A stretch of DNA of 64,000 nt from Kitasatospora sp. NBC_01246 (GCF_036226505.1 NZ_CP108484.1:124001-188000), one strand, 5' to 3'. Shown: positions 16,468-26,040, counted from the first letter of the stretch. Numbers and translations: made by a program. Notes: generated from the sequence alone by a model not told the origin.

Positions 16468-17358
16468 ATGGCGAAGACAGCTGTGGTCACAGCGGGGACG
16501 GCCGGCATCGGGCTGGAGACGGCCCTGGGACTGGCCGACGCCGGGTTCTCGGTCACCGTGGTCGGACGCGACGCCGACCGCGGCGCCCGGGCGGTCGGCC
16601 GAATCAACGCGACGAACCCGGCACATCCCGGACGGTTCCTGCCCGCCGACCTCGGCTCGCTCGACCAGGTGCGCGCGCTCGCCGACCGGATCACCGCCGA
16701 GCACGCCGCCTCCGGCGACCCGCTGACCGTACTGGTCAACAACGTCGGGGCGATGTTCCCGCAGCGACGGACCCTGGACGGCATCGAAGCGTCGTTCCTC
16801 GTCAACCACCTCTCGCCGTACCTGCTGACGGAACTGCTGCTGCCCACGCTGACAGTCGGGGCGCCGAGCAGGATCGTGAACGTGACCTCGGGCGCGGTCG
16901 GGCTCGCGAAGAAGGCCTTCGACGCCGTCGAGCCGCCCGGCGGCTACTACGGCTTCCACTGGTACGGCCGCGCCAAGCTCGCCAACCTCGCCTACACGCT
17001 CGACCTGGCGAACCGACTGAAGGGCACGGCCACCTCCGTCTTCGCCGCCGACCCGGGAGGCGCCGCGACCGACATGACCAACGGCACCATGACCGACCCG
17101 AAGATCGTCTCACCGGCCCTGCGACTGCTGTGGCCGCTGGTGCGCCGCAAGTTCGACCGCTCCACCTCGGGCCCGGCGTCCGTGGCCGCCCGGTCCTCGA
17201 TCGTCGCCGCCACCGACGAAGCCCTCGCGGGCCGGACCGGCATCGTCATCGGGGCCCAGGCGCACCCGGTGACGCCGCTGCGCGCGGCCACCGACCCCCG
17301 CATCGCCCAGGACGTGCGCCGGCTCAGTGAACGGTACGCACCCCTCACCGCCACCTGA
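16468..17358 (+). CDS. Short-chain dehydrogenase/reductase
   Basis: A 296-residue SDR starting at ATG 16468 behind GGAGGGG. The N-terminus TAVVTAGTAGIGLETALGLA matches the dinucleotide-binding TGxxxGIG motif, with TAGTAGIG in place of the usual TGGTSGIG. NNVGAM corresponds to NNAG, with Ser in VNVTSGAVG and the catalytic pair YGRAK (YxxxK) following. Similar proteins are annotated as retinol dehydrogenase-like or WW-domain oxidoreductase-like SDRs; the substrate is unknown. It is preceded by the double operator and followed 58 bases later by a TetR gene, so it is likely the target of that repressor. Confidence 0.92.
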   Translation: MAKTAVVTAGTAGIGLETALGLADAGFSVTVVGRDADRGARAVGRINATNPAHPGRFLPADLGSLDQVRALADRITAEHAASGDPLTVLVNNVGAMFPQRRTLDGIEASFLVNHLSPYLLTELLLPTLTVGAPSRIVNVTSGAVGLAKKAFDAVEPPGGYYGFHWYGRAKLANLAYTLDLANRLKGTATSVFAADPGGAATDMTNGTMTDPKIVSPALRLLWPLVRRKFDRSTSGPASVAARSSIVAATDEALAGRTGIVIGAQAHPVTPLRAATDPRIAQDVRRLSERYAPLTAT

Positions 17359-17416
17359 CCCGCCAGGCGGTGCGGGTGCTGTCAGCGGTGCCATCCGGAT
17401 GGAGAATCCGGTTAGC

Positions 17417-18004
17417 ATGTCCCCCATGACGATGCCCCTGCGCAAGGACGCGGCACGCAACTGGGACCGGATCGTCGCGGTCGCCCGTGCACTGGTCGAC
17501 CAGGGCACACCCTTGCAGCTGAACGACGTCGCCGGCCGCGCCGGACTCGGAGTCGGCACCGTCTACCGGCACTTCGCCACCCCCGAGGCGCTACTGGAGA
17601 CCGTCGCCGCTCCCTGCCTGGAAGCCCTGGCCGACCACGGGCGGCAGGCTCTGGCCGGCACCGACCCCTGGCACGCCCTCGAAGGTTTCCTGTTCCGCAC
17701 CGTCGAAGCGCAGGTCACCGACGCGTCCCTCGCCCCGGTCACCGCGGCAGCCACCGACACCCTGCCGCGCACCACGGAACTCAAAGAGACGCTTCGGTCG
17801 GTCGGCACCGCACTCCTCGACCGGGCTCGCGATGCCGGAGCGGTCCGACCTGACCTGGCCGCCACCGATCTCGTCCCGCTCATGTGCGGCATCGCCCACG
17901 CCGTCAATGTCCACGGCGGAAAACCCGCCGCCCGGATCGACACCGCCCACCGCTACCTGGCCACGCTCCTCGAAGGACTGCACGCCACGCCACAGCACGC
18001 GTGA
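17417..18004 (+). CDS. TetR-family repressor
   Basis: About 195 residues starting at ATG 17417. The N-terminal helix-turn-helix reads WDRIVAVARALVDQGTPLQL to VAGRAGLGVGTVYRHFATPE, the classic TetR recognition helix. The C-terminal ligand domain is of the SbtR-like type (TELKETLRSVGTALLDRARD). It follows the SDR gene in the same direction, and the palindrome CCATCCGGATGG lies in the gap, resembling the operator before the SDR. It probably represses both genes and is released by the SDR substrate. Confidence 0.9.
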   Translation: MSPMTMPLRKDAARNWDRIVAVARALVDQGTPLQLNDVAGRAGLGVGTVYRHFATPEALLETVAAPCLEALADHGRQALAGTDPWHALEGFLFRTVEAQVTDASLAPVTAAATDTLPRTTELKETLRSVGTALLDRARDAGAVRPDLAATDLVPLMCGIAHAVNVHGGKPAARIDTAHRYLATLLEGLHATPQHA

Positions 18005-18390
18005 GAACACCGCCCGCGCACCGACCGGGATGATCCGTACCGGGGTGATCCGTACCTGCTGCCACCACCTGTGCGGCGCACCGGACTGCGATCGCCGTCC
18101 CCCTGGGGAAATCGTGACCACGAGGGTGGGGAGCTCCGCCGAGCTCCGTGACGCGCGGAAACGGTCGAAGGCGGGGAACTCCGTGACCGCCGACAAGGGT
18201 GCAACGCACCCGCCGCAACACGGCCTGCCAGCCATCCAGCAGAGGTAGAGGCCCAGTTCAGGGGTGCAACACGCAGTCTCGCGTCGCACCCCGCGACACG
18301 TCAGGGGCCGAGACACAGGACAGCAGCAGCCACTACAGACCGCACCGCCAGGACCAGGAGGCAGACAGCCCGACAGCGGACATCAGGCGG
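18005..18390. other. Intergenic region without recognised gene
   Basis: This region lies between the TetR gene and the terminator of the lectin gene. Several open frames exist on both strands but all have shadow composition. No repeat or promoter was identified. Confidence 0.4.
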
Positions 18391-18422
18391 CGGGCGCCGG
18401 CGGCCCCCGCCGCCGGCGCCCG
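18391..18422 (-). terminator. Hairpin terminator after lectin gene
   Basis: A perfect 14-bp GC stem (CGGGCGCCGGCGGC and its complement) with a four-C loop lies 35 bases beyond the lectin stop. It probably serves both the lectin and the convergent TetR transcript. Confidence 0.75.
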
Positions 18423-18457
18423 GTGTCCGGCCCGTCCGGGTCGCCGTCCGGGTCGGG

Positions 18458-18976
18458 TCAGCAGGTGCCGACGCGGCCGTTCAGCCGGGACCAGACCGCG
18501 GTCCACGGACCGTCGTTGTGGGGACGATAGATGACCAGGTTCCCGTCGTTCTGCAGGCGCAGCCAGTTGACAGGCGGGTTGCAGCCGAGTGCGGTTCCGG
18601 AGGCCCACAGGGCGCGCATGGAGCGGTCGTAGACGACGAGGTTGCCGTCCGACTGCATGATGACCCTGCCCGGCGAGGTGTTGGCGGTCCCGGTGGTCCA
18701 GACCGCGTGGCCGCCCTCGTCGTACTGCACGAGGTTGCCGTCGTTCTGGTAGACGAGCCGCTGATCGCCGTTACCGGAGACCAGCGAGTCGCCGGGGAGC
18801 AGACAGGTGCGCCAGTCCATGTGGTCCCAGCCACGCGGGTTCCGCGTGCACTTCCACTCCTGGTCGACGGCGTCGGCCGACGCGCTGGTGGCGGTGGTGA
18901 GGCCGATGCCGCCGGCCAGGGCGGTCGCGGCGATTGCGAGTGCGACGAGCCGCTTGGACGTCCTGCGGATGGTCAT
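18458..18976 (-). CDS. Secreted bulb-type (mannose-binding) lectin domain protein
   Basis: A 172-residue secreted protein. ATG 18976 follows GAGGAGG. A Sec signal peptide (RRTSKRLVALAIAATALAGG to ATSASADA) is followed by a B_lectin beta-prism. The mannose-binding QxDxNxVxY motif occurs three times: QNDGNLVQY, QSDGNLVVY and QNDGNLVIY, so three potential sugar sites appear intact. Cys residues (KCTRN, RTCLLPG, LGCNPP, terminal GTC) can form disulfides. Actinomycete lectins of this type can bind mannose glycans or act as bacteriocins. It stands alone with its own terminator. Confidence 0.9.
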   Translation of the reverse strand: MTIRRTSKRLVALAIAATALAGGIGLTTATSASADAVDQEWKCTRNPRGWDHMDWRTCLLPGDSLVSGNGDQRLVYQNDGNLVQYDEGGHAVWTTGTANTSPGRVIMQSDGNLVVYDRSMRALWASGTALGCNPPVNWLRLQNDGNLVIYRPHNDGPWTAVWSRLNGRVGTC

Positions 18977-19197
18977 GGCGTTCCTCCTCGCCCCGGAGCG
19001 TTCCCGACCGCTCCCGGGCCTACAGTTCATGGCGGCGCGGTACCCCTCCCCGCCCCGCCGATGGTCCGGAGCCCCGTTCAGCGGCCCCGTACCTGACAAC
19101 GCTCCGCACACGTCCAGCGGTTCAGACACCCGGACGACGAAGCGGCCACCCGGACGAGCACACCTCGAACCTCCGGGGACAGGGCGGTCATCCCCTC

Positions 19198-19470
19198 CAA
19201 GCTGATCGGCTGGTGCTTCCGGCCCGGCAGCAGCACTACCCGGCCCTCCCGTGGCTGCTGTTCGTCCTGGCCGACACCCGCGAGCGGGCCGCCCGCCAGC
19301 GCGTACGCGATCTCAAGGCCGATGCCGACAGCCACCCGATGGTGCGGCGGATGCCGACCGGCGTGAAGGCCGGCGCTGCCCGCCTGGCCGACGTCGAGGA
19401 CCCGGTGCGGGGCCTGGGACCTGTAGTCCTGCCCGCCGGCCCGGCCCGCGCCATGCCGGGCCGAGCTCGG
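19198..19470 (+). pseudogene. Fragment of replication-relaxation-like protein
   Basis: A frame on the plus strand reads QQHYPALPWLLFVLADTRER, then RVRDLKADADSHPMVRRMPT and GAARLADVEDPV. This is protein-like and resembles the C-terminal part of replication-relaxation proteins from actinomycete integrative elements. No start is present and the frame dissolves into Arg/Pro-rich text, so it is a relic. The family call is from memory. Confidence 0.45.
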
Positions 19471-19684
19471 ACTCCGGGGCGCCGTCAAGGTGCCCGGCCC
19501 CGGCCTCACGAGATTCGTCAAGGTGTCCGGCCCGTCTCCACGGTGGGAGGCCGGCCATCGAGGAGTCCACCACGTCTCCTGTGCCATCGAACCTTGATCG
19601 ATTGCCATCGAAGATGGACGGCCTGCTGTTGTGTCTCCGAGGGTTGACCGCGCGGGTCAGCGGCTTGTTCGCACGTAGGCCACG

Positions 19685-20129
19685 ATGCCGGGCGTCGTTG
19701 TGTCGGCCTACCCCGACCGCTACCAGTTGGAGGCCGCCGACGCGCAGCGGATCGTCAACGCCGACGGCACCGCGTCCACCGCGTCCACCACGCCCCCGAA
19801 ACCGCACTCGCTGCCGACCGGGGGCCCTGGTCGAGTCGGCCGCCGGGCCCGACGTGGTGATGATCGCCGGTGCCCGGGCTCCCGCCGCGGCTTCCGACGT
19901 CACCGCCGACCACTACGACCTGAGCTGGATCGTGCTCGTCGACGACACCGCGTTCCGGCCGCTGCCCGGCCTTGCGCCGGCGGGCACCGTCGTCCTCGAC
20001 CAGTCCGGCTCCGACGCGAGCCGGTACGTGGCCGTCGACGGCGCGGCGCTGCCGATCTCCGGCGCCGAGTGGACGGCCAACGGCTACGAAACCCGCTCGC
20101 TGATGGGCGTTCCAGCCCCTGCCGGATAG
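19685..20129 (+). pseudogene. Frameshifted gene of unknown function
   Basis: An ATG at 19685 opens MPGVVVSAYPDRYQLEAADA and VNADGTASTASTT. From about 19815 a different frame is protein-like: ALVESAAGPDVVMIAGARAP, YDLSWIVLVDDTAFRPLPG, VVLDQSGSDASRYVAVDGA, GAEWTANGYETRSLMGV, ending at TAG 20129. Joined, they would give about 148 residues. No family is recognised. Confidence 0.5.
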
Positions 20130-20280
20130 CCTCACCTGCGACTCTTCCTCCAAGCAACCGCTGGCAGGAGCCGCATCCCACTGACACCGCGCCCGAACAT
20201 CCCCACCGGCCGGCTCGACGGGCGCGCCGATACCGCACCCTGCGCGGTGCCCGAGGCCGTCTCGAACGACCGTCCCGCCG

Positions 20281-20673
20281 CTACCGGGCGAGCAGGGCAC
20301 TGACGGTCTTGCCGCCGCCCTCCCGACGTACGACAGCGGTCGCACGGGCAAGACGGTTGACCATGGGCCAGCCGAAACCCCCGGCGCCGCCGTCGAGGTC
20401 CGGGGTCCGCATGCGCGGCAGCCGCGAGCTGCGGTCGTGCACGGCCACCTCCACACCGTCCGCCTGCGCGGTCAGGTCCAGAGTGAACGTGCCGCCGCCA
20501 TGGCGCAGGGCATTGGTGACGAGCTCCGAGACGACGAGAAGCACCGTCTCCGCAGCCTCGGGCGCGGACGCCGGGACGAGGCCGTCGAGGAACCCGCGCG
20601 CTCTCTCACGCGCGGCCGCGACACACGAGCCCGAACCGAGGGCCGCGACCTCAACGCTCACCATGCCCATCAT
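20281..20673 (-). CDS. RsbW/SpoIIAB-like ATP-binding regulatory protein
   Basis: About 130 residues of the single-domain HATPase_c_2 family, common in Streptomyces as anti-sigma kinases or their relatives. The N-box reads VVSELVTNALRHGGG and the G1 region VHDRSSRLP; GGFGWPMVNRLA matches the G2 segment. There is no membrane part. ATG 20673 follows AGGAAG; MVSVEVAALG from 20664 is an alternative. A GAF-SpoIIE phosphatase is encoded 1.6 kb away and could belong to the same partner-switching circuit, but they do not form an operon. Confidence 0.88.
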   Translation of the reverse strand: MMGMVSVEVAALGSGSCVAAARERARGFLDGLVPASAPEAAETVLLVVSELVTNALRHGGGTFTLDLTAQADGVEVAVHDRSSRLPRMRTPDLDGGAGGFGWPMVNRLARATAVVRREGGGKTVSALLAR

Positions 20674-20797
20674 TCACCTACTTCCTGCGTCGCCAACCCC
20701 GCTCCATCCTGCCCGAACCTTGTGCCCCGCCATGAGAGCGCCAACCCCGCCACGATCAACCCGCTGCCCACGCCGGTCCCCCGCGTCCGCACCTTCC

Positions 20798-20943
20798 ATG
20801 CGCGTGAACGGTTTGCTCGTTGCGCCTGCTGACGTTGCGGACTGGGGTCGGGCGCTGAAGGAGGCCGACCTGCTGTGGGCGATCGGCATCGAGGAGGATC
20901 CGGAGCTGGTGGCCGCGAAGGCCGCGGCCGAGGCGAAGCCGAG
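20798..20943 (+). pseudogene. Short coding remnant
   Basis: ATG 20798 opens MRVNGLLVAPADVADWGRAL then LLWAIGIEEDPELVAAKAAA, a natural helical sequence. After about 48 residues the frame turns into Arg/Pro/Ser-rich text. Another protein-like piece in a different frame (EHGGEWPWKRALLGVPGH, RNSLKAGAIATLLPLAAAS) lies at about 21150-21270. Both look like debris of mobile-element genes; no family is assigned. Confidence 0.4.
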
Positions 20944-21505
20944 GGGTCCCGCACCGGCCGCTTCCGGCAGGGCGTCGCCGCGCTCGCCCGGGTCGTGGAG
21001 CGGGAGCGGCATCCCCCGGGTGCCCCGCCCGCGCGGGGAGCCGGTGGAGGCCGTGGAGGCCGGCCCCGGGGGTGGGGAGGCGGTGATGTCCACCTCGCGG
21101 TGGGCGCCGGGCTCAATCACCCAGAAGGCCCGGCGGGAGGCCCCCCGGGCAGCTCGCCGAACACGGCGGGGAGTGGCCGTGGAAGCGGGCGCTGCTGGGG
21201 GTCCCGGGGCACCCCCGCAACTCCCTCAAAGCCGGCGCCATCGCCACCCTCCTGCCCCTCGCCGCCGCCTCCACGGCCCGCGACCGCGCAACCGCCGGGC
21301 AAGGGACCGGCAACCGCCAGAGCCGCCACCCAGGCCGGGGCTCGACGACCGCTGACCCGCGGCCCCCCACTTCCCCGGCGCCGCCGGAAGGGCCGCGCCA
21401 TCTCCGCCTCCCGGCGGCCCCACGCATGCCCCCACCCGCAAGGGGCACACGTCCGAACAGGCCCCACCGCCTCGGCGGAACAGGAGAGACGAAACAGGAG
21501 AGACG

Positions 21506-21688
21506 ATGAGCACAAGACCCGAACTCGAACCGGTGCTGCGCGGCATCGCCGAAGCCGTCCACGACCGCGACGACCACGTCCTGCGCCGCCTGCTGGCCCG
21601 CCTCGCCGAACAAGCCACGATCGACGACCTCTACGCCCTGCGCGACGCACTCCCCCGCCTCCGCACCTCCACGAGCGCCACCCACTGA
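21506..21688 (+). CDS. Small helical protein, hypothetical
   Basis: A 60-residue protein from ATG 21506, with AGGAGAG 5 bases upstream. The sequence MSTRPELEPVLRGIAEAVHD then VLRRLLARLAEQATIDDLYA and LRDALPRL predicts two amphipathic helices. It is soluble and slightly acidic. Similar tiny proteins occur beside actinomycete mobile-element genes, which fits the relics to its left. The good ribosome site makes it likely to be translated. The function is unknown. Confidence 0.7.
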   Translation: MSTRPELEPVLRGIAEAVHDRDDHVLRRLLARLAEQATIDDLYALRDALPRLRTSTSATH

Positions 21689-22308
21689 CCCCCATCACCC
21701 GACCAGCGGGTCCGCCCCGCGCGCGTGGCCGCCGGAGGGCAGCGGCGCCCACCGGCTGACCAAGGTGTGTACGTCTCAGGTGCCGGCGGCCGCCTGCCGC
21801 AGACGCTGTCCGCCGCCGGCTCCAGGGTACGAACAGCGCGGCGGCCGGCTGGGGCACTCTCGGATCTTCGACAGTATGGCCTGACCCGCAGAATCAGCTG
21901 AGCCAAAAGGGAGAAGAACGGTCGGCAGGCGAACGCCGTGGGTGCACCAACTCAGGGACTGCCGGATGTCCAGGATGTCGAGGCCCTGGCCGCGGAGGAG
22001 GGTCGGCCCCGCGGTCCTGGCCCTCAGACGAGAGCAGCAGGCGCACGGGCGCCCTGTCGGTGTGGCTGTCCGTGGGATATGTGACGGTGGTGCGCCAGGA
22101 AGCGAAGCCGCCGACGCGCCGGCCGGGAGGGACGGACAGGTCGTCTGGTAGCCACATCGCCGGCCCTCGGGAGGGCATGTGAAAGCCCCGGAGCGGTGGG
22201 CCTCGGGACCCGGCAATCCCGTGGTGCAATGCGACCCGCGGGCCCGGAGCGAATCATTCGCCCACCGAGGCCGGGGTCCTGAGCGTCGTCGAGCAGTGAG
22301 GAGTCACC
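21689..22308. other. Intergenic region with possible decayed frame
   Basis: No intact gene was found in these 620 bases. On the minus strand, MPSRGPAMWLPDDLSVPPGR and FASWRTTVTYPTDSHTDRAP (about 22190-22010) continue in another frame as GQGLDILDIRQSLSWCTHGV (about 21990-21930), hinting at a frameshifted small gene. The right end should hold the promoter of the SpoIIE-type phosphatase. Confidence 0.35.
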
Positions 22309-23649
22309 GTGACCGCAAGGAAGCCGGAGGAGGACGACGGGTGCTCGCCCCGTCCTGCTGAGGGCGGGAGCCCTCTGGGCAGGGCGATGACTCTGGCGGG
22401 GATGTTGGAGGCTGCGGAGGCCGCGGCGCCCGTGGAGTCCCTGGACGTGGTCGCGCGCATCCTCAAGGAGCGCCTCGGGGCATCGTCCGTGTCCTTCCTG
22501 ATCATCGACTTCACCGGCAGCTCAGTCGTGCGACTGGGCGCCGCGGGCAGCGTCAAGACCGGCGAGCCGGCCCAGCGCATCCCCGTGCGGGGCACCCCGT
22601 ACGACGACGTGATCCGCAGCCAACGCCCGAGCGTGGAGCAAACAGGTGCCGCAGAGCTGGCGCGGATCATCGTCCCGGTGACCAACCGCGGGGACGCCAT
22701 CGGGCTCCTCGAACTGTTCCTGCCCGCCGCACCGAACCCCGAGGTGATGCGGGAGATCGGCGAGAGCGCGCACGCGCTGGCGTACATCATCATCGCCAAC
22801 CGGTCCTTCACCGACGTGTACCAGTGGGGCCGACGCACCGTCCCACTGAGCTTGGCCGCCGAGATCCAGCACCGGCTGCTCCCGGCGTCGCTGGCGTGCG
22901 AGGCCGCGCAGTTCGCGGTCGCGGGGGCACTGGAGCCCGCCGACCACGTCGGGGGCGACACCTTCGACTACGTGATCGACCGGGACACCGTCCAGTTGTC
23001 CGTGACCGACGCCATGGGCCACGACGTCGGCGCCGCGCTGCTGGCCACCCTCGTGGTGGGCGCCCTGCGCCGGGCCCGACGGGCGGGTGCCGGCCTCGAC
23101 GAACAGGCGCGCCAGGCCGACCAGGCCATGCGGGACCACGGCCGCCAGGGCTACGTCACCGGCCAGCTCCTGCGCATCAGCCTGCTCGACGGCACCACCG
23201 AGTTCGTCAACGCCGGGCACCCCTGGCCGCTGCGGCTGCGCGACGGAGAAGTGCGGGAGATCGTCCCGAAAATCGATCCGCCGTTCGGCCTCGGACTGCG
23301 GGCCGCCCCCACCAACACCTACCGGGTGCAGTCCCTGGACCTCCGGCCCGGGGACCGGCTGGTGATGCTGACGGACGGCATGCTGGAGCGCAACGCCCAG
23401 AACCTCCACCTTCCGGACCTGATCGTCCACACCCGCGCCCTGCACCCCCGGGAAGCCGCCCGCACCCTCATCGGGGCGATCCTCGACGCCGGCCACGGCC
23501 ACCTGGACGACGACGCGACCGTCATGTGCCTGGACTGGCACGGCCCCCGCAACACCCACCGCGTCGCCGCCACCGGCGCCGACCTCACCGACGCCTCAGA
23601 ACCCGCAGAAACGACCCGCACCCCGACCATGACCCCGGACGTGCGCTGA
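22309..23649 (+). CDS. GAF-SpoIIE (PP2C-type) serine phosphatase
   Basis: A 446-residue regulator starting at GTG 22309 with GAGGAG 7 bases upstream. A GAF-like sensor covers about 50-165 (SLDVVARILKERLGASSVSF to YIIIANRSF). A SpoIIE-type PP2C domain covers about 180-405: LAAEIQHRLLPAS, GGDTFDYV (metal Asp), VTDAMGHDVGAALLATL (metal Asp), FVNAGHPWPL, LMLTDGMLE-like VMLTDGMLERN, and DDDATVMCL (final metal Asp). Such enzymes dephosphorylate anti-sigma antagonists in partner-switching networks. A RsbW-like ATPase lies nearby, but no antagonist gene is intact here. The Thr/Ala-rich C-terminal tail is probably disordered. Confidence 0.9.
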   Translation: MTARKPEEDDGCSPRPAEGGSPLGRAMTLAGMLEAAEAAAPVESLDVVARILKERLGASSVSFLIIDFTGSSVVRLGAAGSVKTGEPAQRIPVRGTPYDDVIRSQRPSVEQTGAAELARIIVPVTNRGDAIGLLELFLPAAPNPEVMREIGESAHALAYIIIANRSFTDVYQWGRRTVPLSLAAEIQHRLLPASLACEAAQFAVAGALEPADHVGGDTFDYVIDRDTVQLSVTDAMGHDVGAALLATLVVGALRRARRAGAGLDEQARQADQAMRDHGRQGYVTGQLLRISLLDGTTEFVNAGHPWPLRLRDGEVREIVPKIDPPFGLGLRAAPTNTYRVQSLDLRPGDRLVMLTDGMLERNAQNLHLPDLIVHTRALHPREAARTLIGAILDAGHGHLDDDATVMCLDWHGPRNTHRVAATGADLTDASEPAETTRTPTMTPDVR

Positions 23650-23739
23650 GGCCCAGGCCTGTCCGGCAGCGGCACGGTGGGCGCATGAACCGCAACCGGG
23701 ACAGCCACCGCTACGGGGCGCCCGGGCTCGGCTCGAGCG

Positions 23740-24000
23740 TCCCAGCCGATGTCGGGGCCCGTCCGCCTGGTCGCAGTCGTGGTCGGTGCCGACCACGACG
23801 CTGTCCTCGACGAGCCCACCGTGATCCGCCAGCAGCGGTCGACGCTGGGGATCCGCTGCACCGCGGCGGCCAGCTCGGCCGGGCGGTGAGCCATCGGGTG
23901 GACGTGGAAGGGGACCGTGGTGCGGGGGTGCAGCGCCCGCACCACGGTCCGGGAAGAAGATCGCGTCGGGGATGAAGGACATGTCGGAGGCGTCGATCAT
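23740..24000 (-). pseudogene. Possible ribulose-phosphate 3-epimerase-like remnant
   Basis: The minus strand reads MIDASDMSFIPDAIFFPDR from ATG 24000. After a frame change it continues VVRALHPRTTVPFHVHPMAH, then RPAELAAAVQRIPSVDR. The V-H-P-M-x-x-R-P pattern recalls the VHLM(V/A)xxPxxxI segment of ribulose-phosphate 3-epimerases, in which Asp normally replaces the first His. It then disintegrates further. It is at best a frameshifted fragment; the assignment is tentative. Confidence 0.35.
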
Positions 24001-24039
24001 CGTGCCCTCGCGCGGTCGGTCAAGAAGGGCACAGGGGAC

Positions 24040-24500
24040 TCATCTCGTCGAGGTTGCTGAGGCAGGGTGCGCGGGCTGGGGGGCGCGGAGCCGGTCGGTG
24101 ATCGCGGCGGCCATCTCGCAGGCGACCTCCGGTGCTTCGCGCAAGCCGACCTGAAGGGGCAGGATGCGCGGCCGGTGGGCGTCGAGGACCCGCCGGTACG
24201 CCGCCTCATACCGGGGAAGGAACAGCAGGCGCTCGATCGCGGCGGGGTCGCCGCCTCCCCGGCCGCGGGCGATCGCACGCCTGACATGCCTCCTGACCCA
24301 GGGTCTGTTGGAGTCCCGCCTCGACGTCCAGCGCGGTGCCGAGCTCCGCGGGCATGGCTTCGCTCCTGTACCGAAGCCTGCCCACGCGTCCGATGCGGTA
24401 CCGCTCGTCATACCGGCGGAGGGTGCCTATTCCTCGCGTGCCGTATTCCCTGGGTGCGCTCAAGGTGACGGTCGAGGGACCAGGGAATACGGCACCCACG
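24040..24500 (-). pseudogene. Frameshifted gene of unknown function
   Basis: One minus-strand frame (upstream part) gives LRRYDERYRIGRVGRLRYRS then EAMPAELGTALDVEAGLQQT. A second (about 24295-24040) gives RHVRRAIARGRGGGDPAAIE, LLFLPRYEAAYRRVLDAHRP and VGLREAPEVACEMAAAITDR. Joined, they form one helical protein of about 150 residues broken by a frameshift near 24300. The family is not recognised. Confidence 0.45.
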
Positions 24501-24621
24501 TCGTGTGCTGCTCGGGCTGACACCCTTTCAGGGGATTGACCTGCTGGCTAGCAGACGACCGGACAGGTGGCGCGGTACATCTGATGGCGCGAGAGACCAT
24601 CACGTCGATCCGGAGGTCCAC

Positions 24622-25691
24622 GTGCACTTTCAGCGACCCGCTGTACGGCGAACCATCGCGGTGGCCATCACGTCAGGACTGGCACTCCTGGCGCCCGCGC
24701 CTGCCACGGCTGCCCCGAAGCCGCCGCCGCAGCAACAGGAATACGCGTACGTCACCAGCCTCGACGGACACGTGTACCCGATCGACACGAGGACCAACAA
24801 GGTCCAGGGGCTCGGGACCACCGCCGTCGGTGGCGGCCCCGACCGGGTGGCGATCACCCCCGACAACACCCGTCTCTACGTGACCAACGCCTTCAAGTAC
24901 GTGTCGGCGATCAACATCGGCAAGAAGAGCGTCACGGACATCCCCTTCGACAAGGACGAGCTCTCTCCCGACATCCTCTACGGGGAAGCGATGGCCCCGG
25001 ACGGCAAGCACGTCTACGTGGCCGTCCAGAACCCCGTCGACGGGGACAAGGTGTCGGTGATCGACACCGCCACCAACCAGGCCTCCGCCACCATCAACGC
25101 AGCAGGCCCGACCAGGTGGCGATCGATCCCGGCGGCAAGCGCCTCTACGTGGCCGACAGCAAGGGCAGCCTGTCCGTCATCAACACCGCCGACAACCAGC
25201 TCATCGCCACCATCCGCCTCACCGAAGCGGCCAACGGCATGGCGATCAGCCCGGACGGCAAGCGCCTCTACGCGACCGGCAACAGCGGCAACGTCTCGGT
25301 CATCAACCTCGCGAAGCAGAAGATCGTCCGCACCATCACCGGCGCCGGCACGGGCGGGCTAGCGATCAGCCCCAACGGCAAGCGGGCCTACGTGGTCGGC
25401 GTCGACAACAAGATCATTCAGGGCAAGGTGTCCGTGATCAACCTGAAGACCAACAAGGTCACCAAGACCATCCCGATCGGCGACATCCCGCCGTCCACCG
25501 GGTCGGGCAGGTACTTCCGTCCGTCGGAGGTGGGCCTCACCCCCGACGGAAAGAGCGCCTATGTGGTGGGCTCCTACGGCAACGGGACACCCGAGGGGAC
25601 GGTGTTCGCGATCAACACGGCGACCGACGCGGTGACCCCCATCACCGTCGGCGCGGGCGACACCATGGGGGTAGCCGTCGGCCGGCTGTGA
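24622..25691 (+). pseudogene. Secreted YVTN-type beta-propeller, frameshifted
   Basis: GTG 24622 (GGAGG upstream) starts a Sec signal peptide (RRTIAVAITSGLALLAPAPATA) and then YVTN-family propeller blades. Each blade carries a variant of RVAITPDNTRLYVTN or MAISPDGKRLYATG and a strand such as VSVINTADNQL. Near 25100-25112 the frame breaks: NAAGPTRWRSIP should read roughly AGPDQVAIDPGGKRLYVAD, which continues perfectly in the next frame to TGA 25691. A single missing C in the GGCCC run around 25106 explains it. Restored, the product would be about 356 residues with six to seven blades. It may be a true frameshift mutation or a sequencing error. Secreted propellers of this type bind partners or substrates at the cell surface. 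Confidence 0.8.
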
Positions 25692-25694
25692 CGG

Positions 25695-26040
25695 CGGCAC
25701 GAGCGCTCCGTCATCGAGGCCACCCACCGGATTAACGCGGATCCGGAGTCGAAGACCCGCGTCCTCGTCCTCACCACTTTCGACGACGAGTACGACTATG
25801 GCCCGCTCCGCGCCGGAGCGAGAGGCTCCTCGTCAAGGACATGCCGCTGAAGACCATCCCCGACGGGATCAGGGTTGTCACCGCCGGAGACGCCCTCATA
25901 GCTCCGAGCGTCACCCGCCGTCTCATCGAGGAGTTCGCGGCACGGCCCGAACCCGCCGCCCCTAGCCGCCACCCCTACCCGCCGGGCCGTGGTCGACGGC
26001 ATCACCGACCGGGAACGCGTGACGGCTGCCGGACCAGCGT
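25695..26040 (+). pseudogene. Remnant of LuxR-type response regulator
   Basis: The plus strand reads VIEATHRINADPESKTRVLV then LTTFDDEYDYGPLRAGA, then in another frame LVKDMPLKTIPDGIRVVTAG and DALIAPSVTRRLIEEFAARP, then DGITDRER. This is the middle of a NarL/LuxR receiver (TTFD and VKD with the conserved Lys) and the linker to its DNA-binding domain. The receiver start and the LuxR helix-turn-helix are missing and there are at least two frame changes. Confidence 0.75.

Noticed and set aside
22522..23559. 345-codon minus-strand open frame
   Set aside because: It is antisense to the SpoIIE-type phosphatase, whose motifs are complete.
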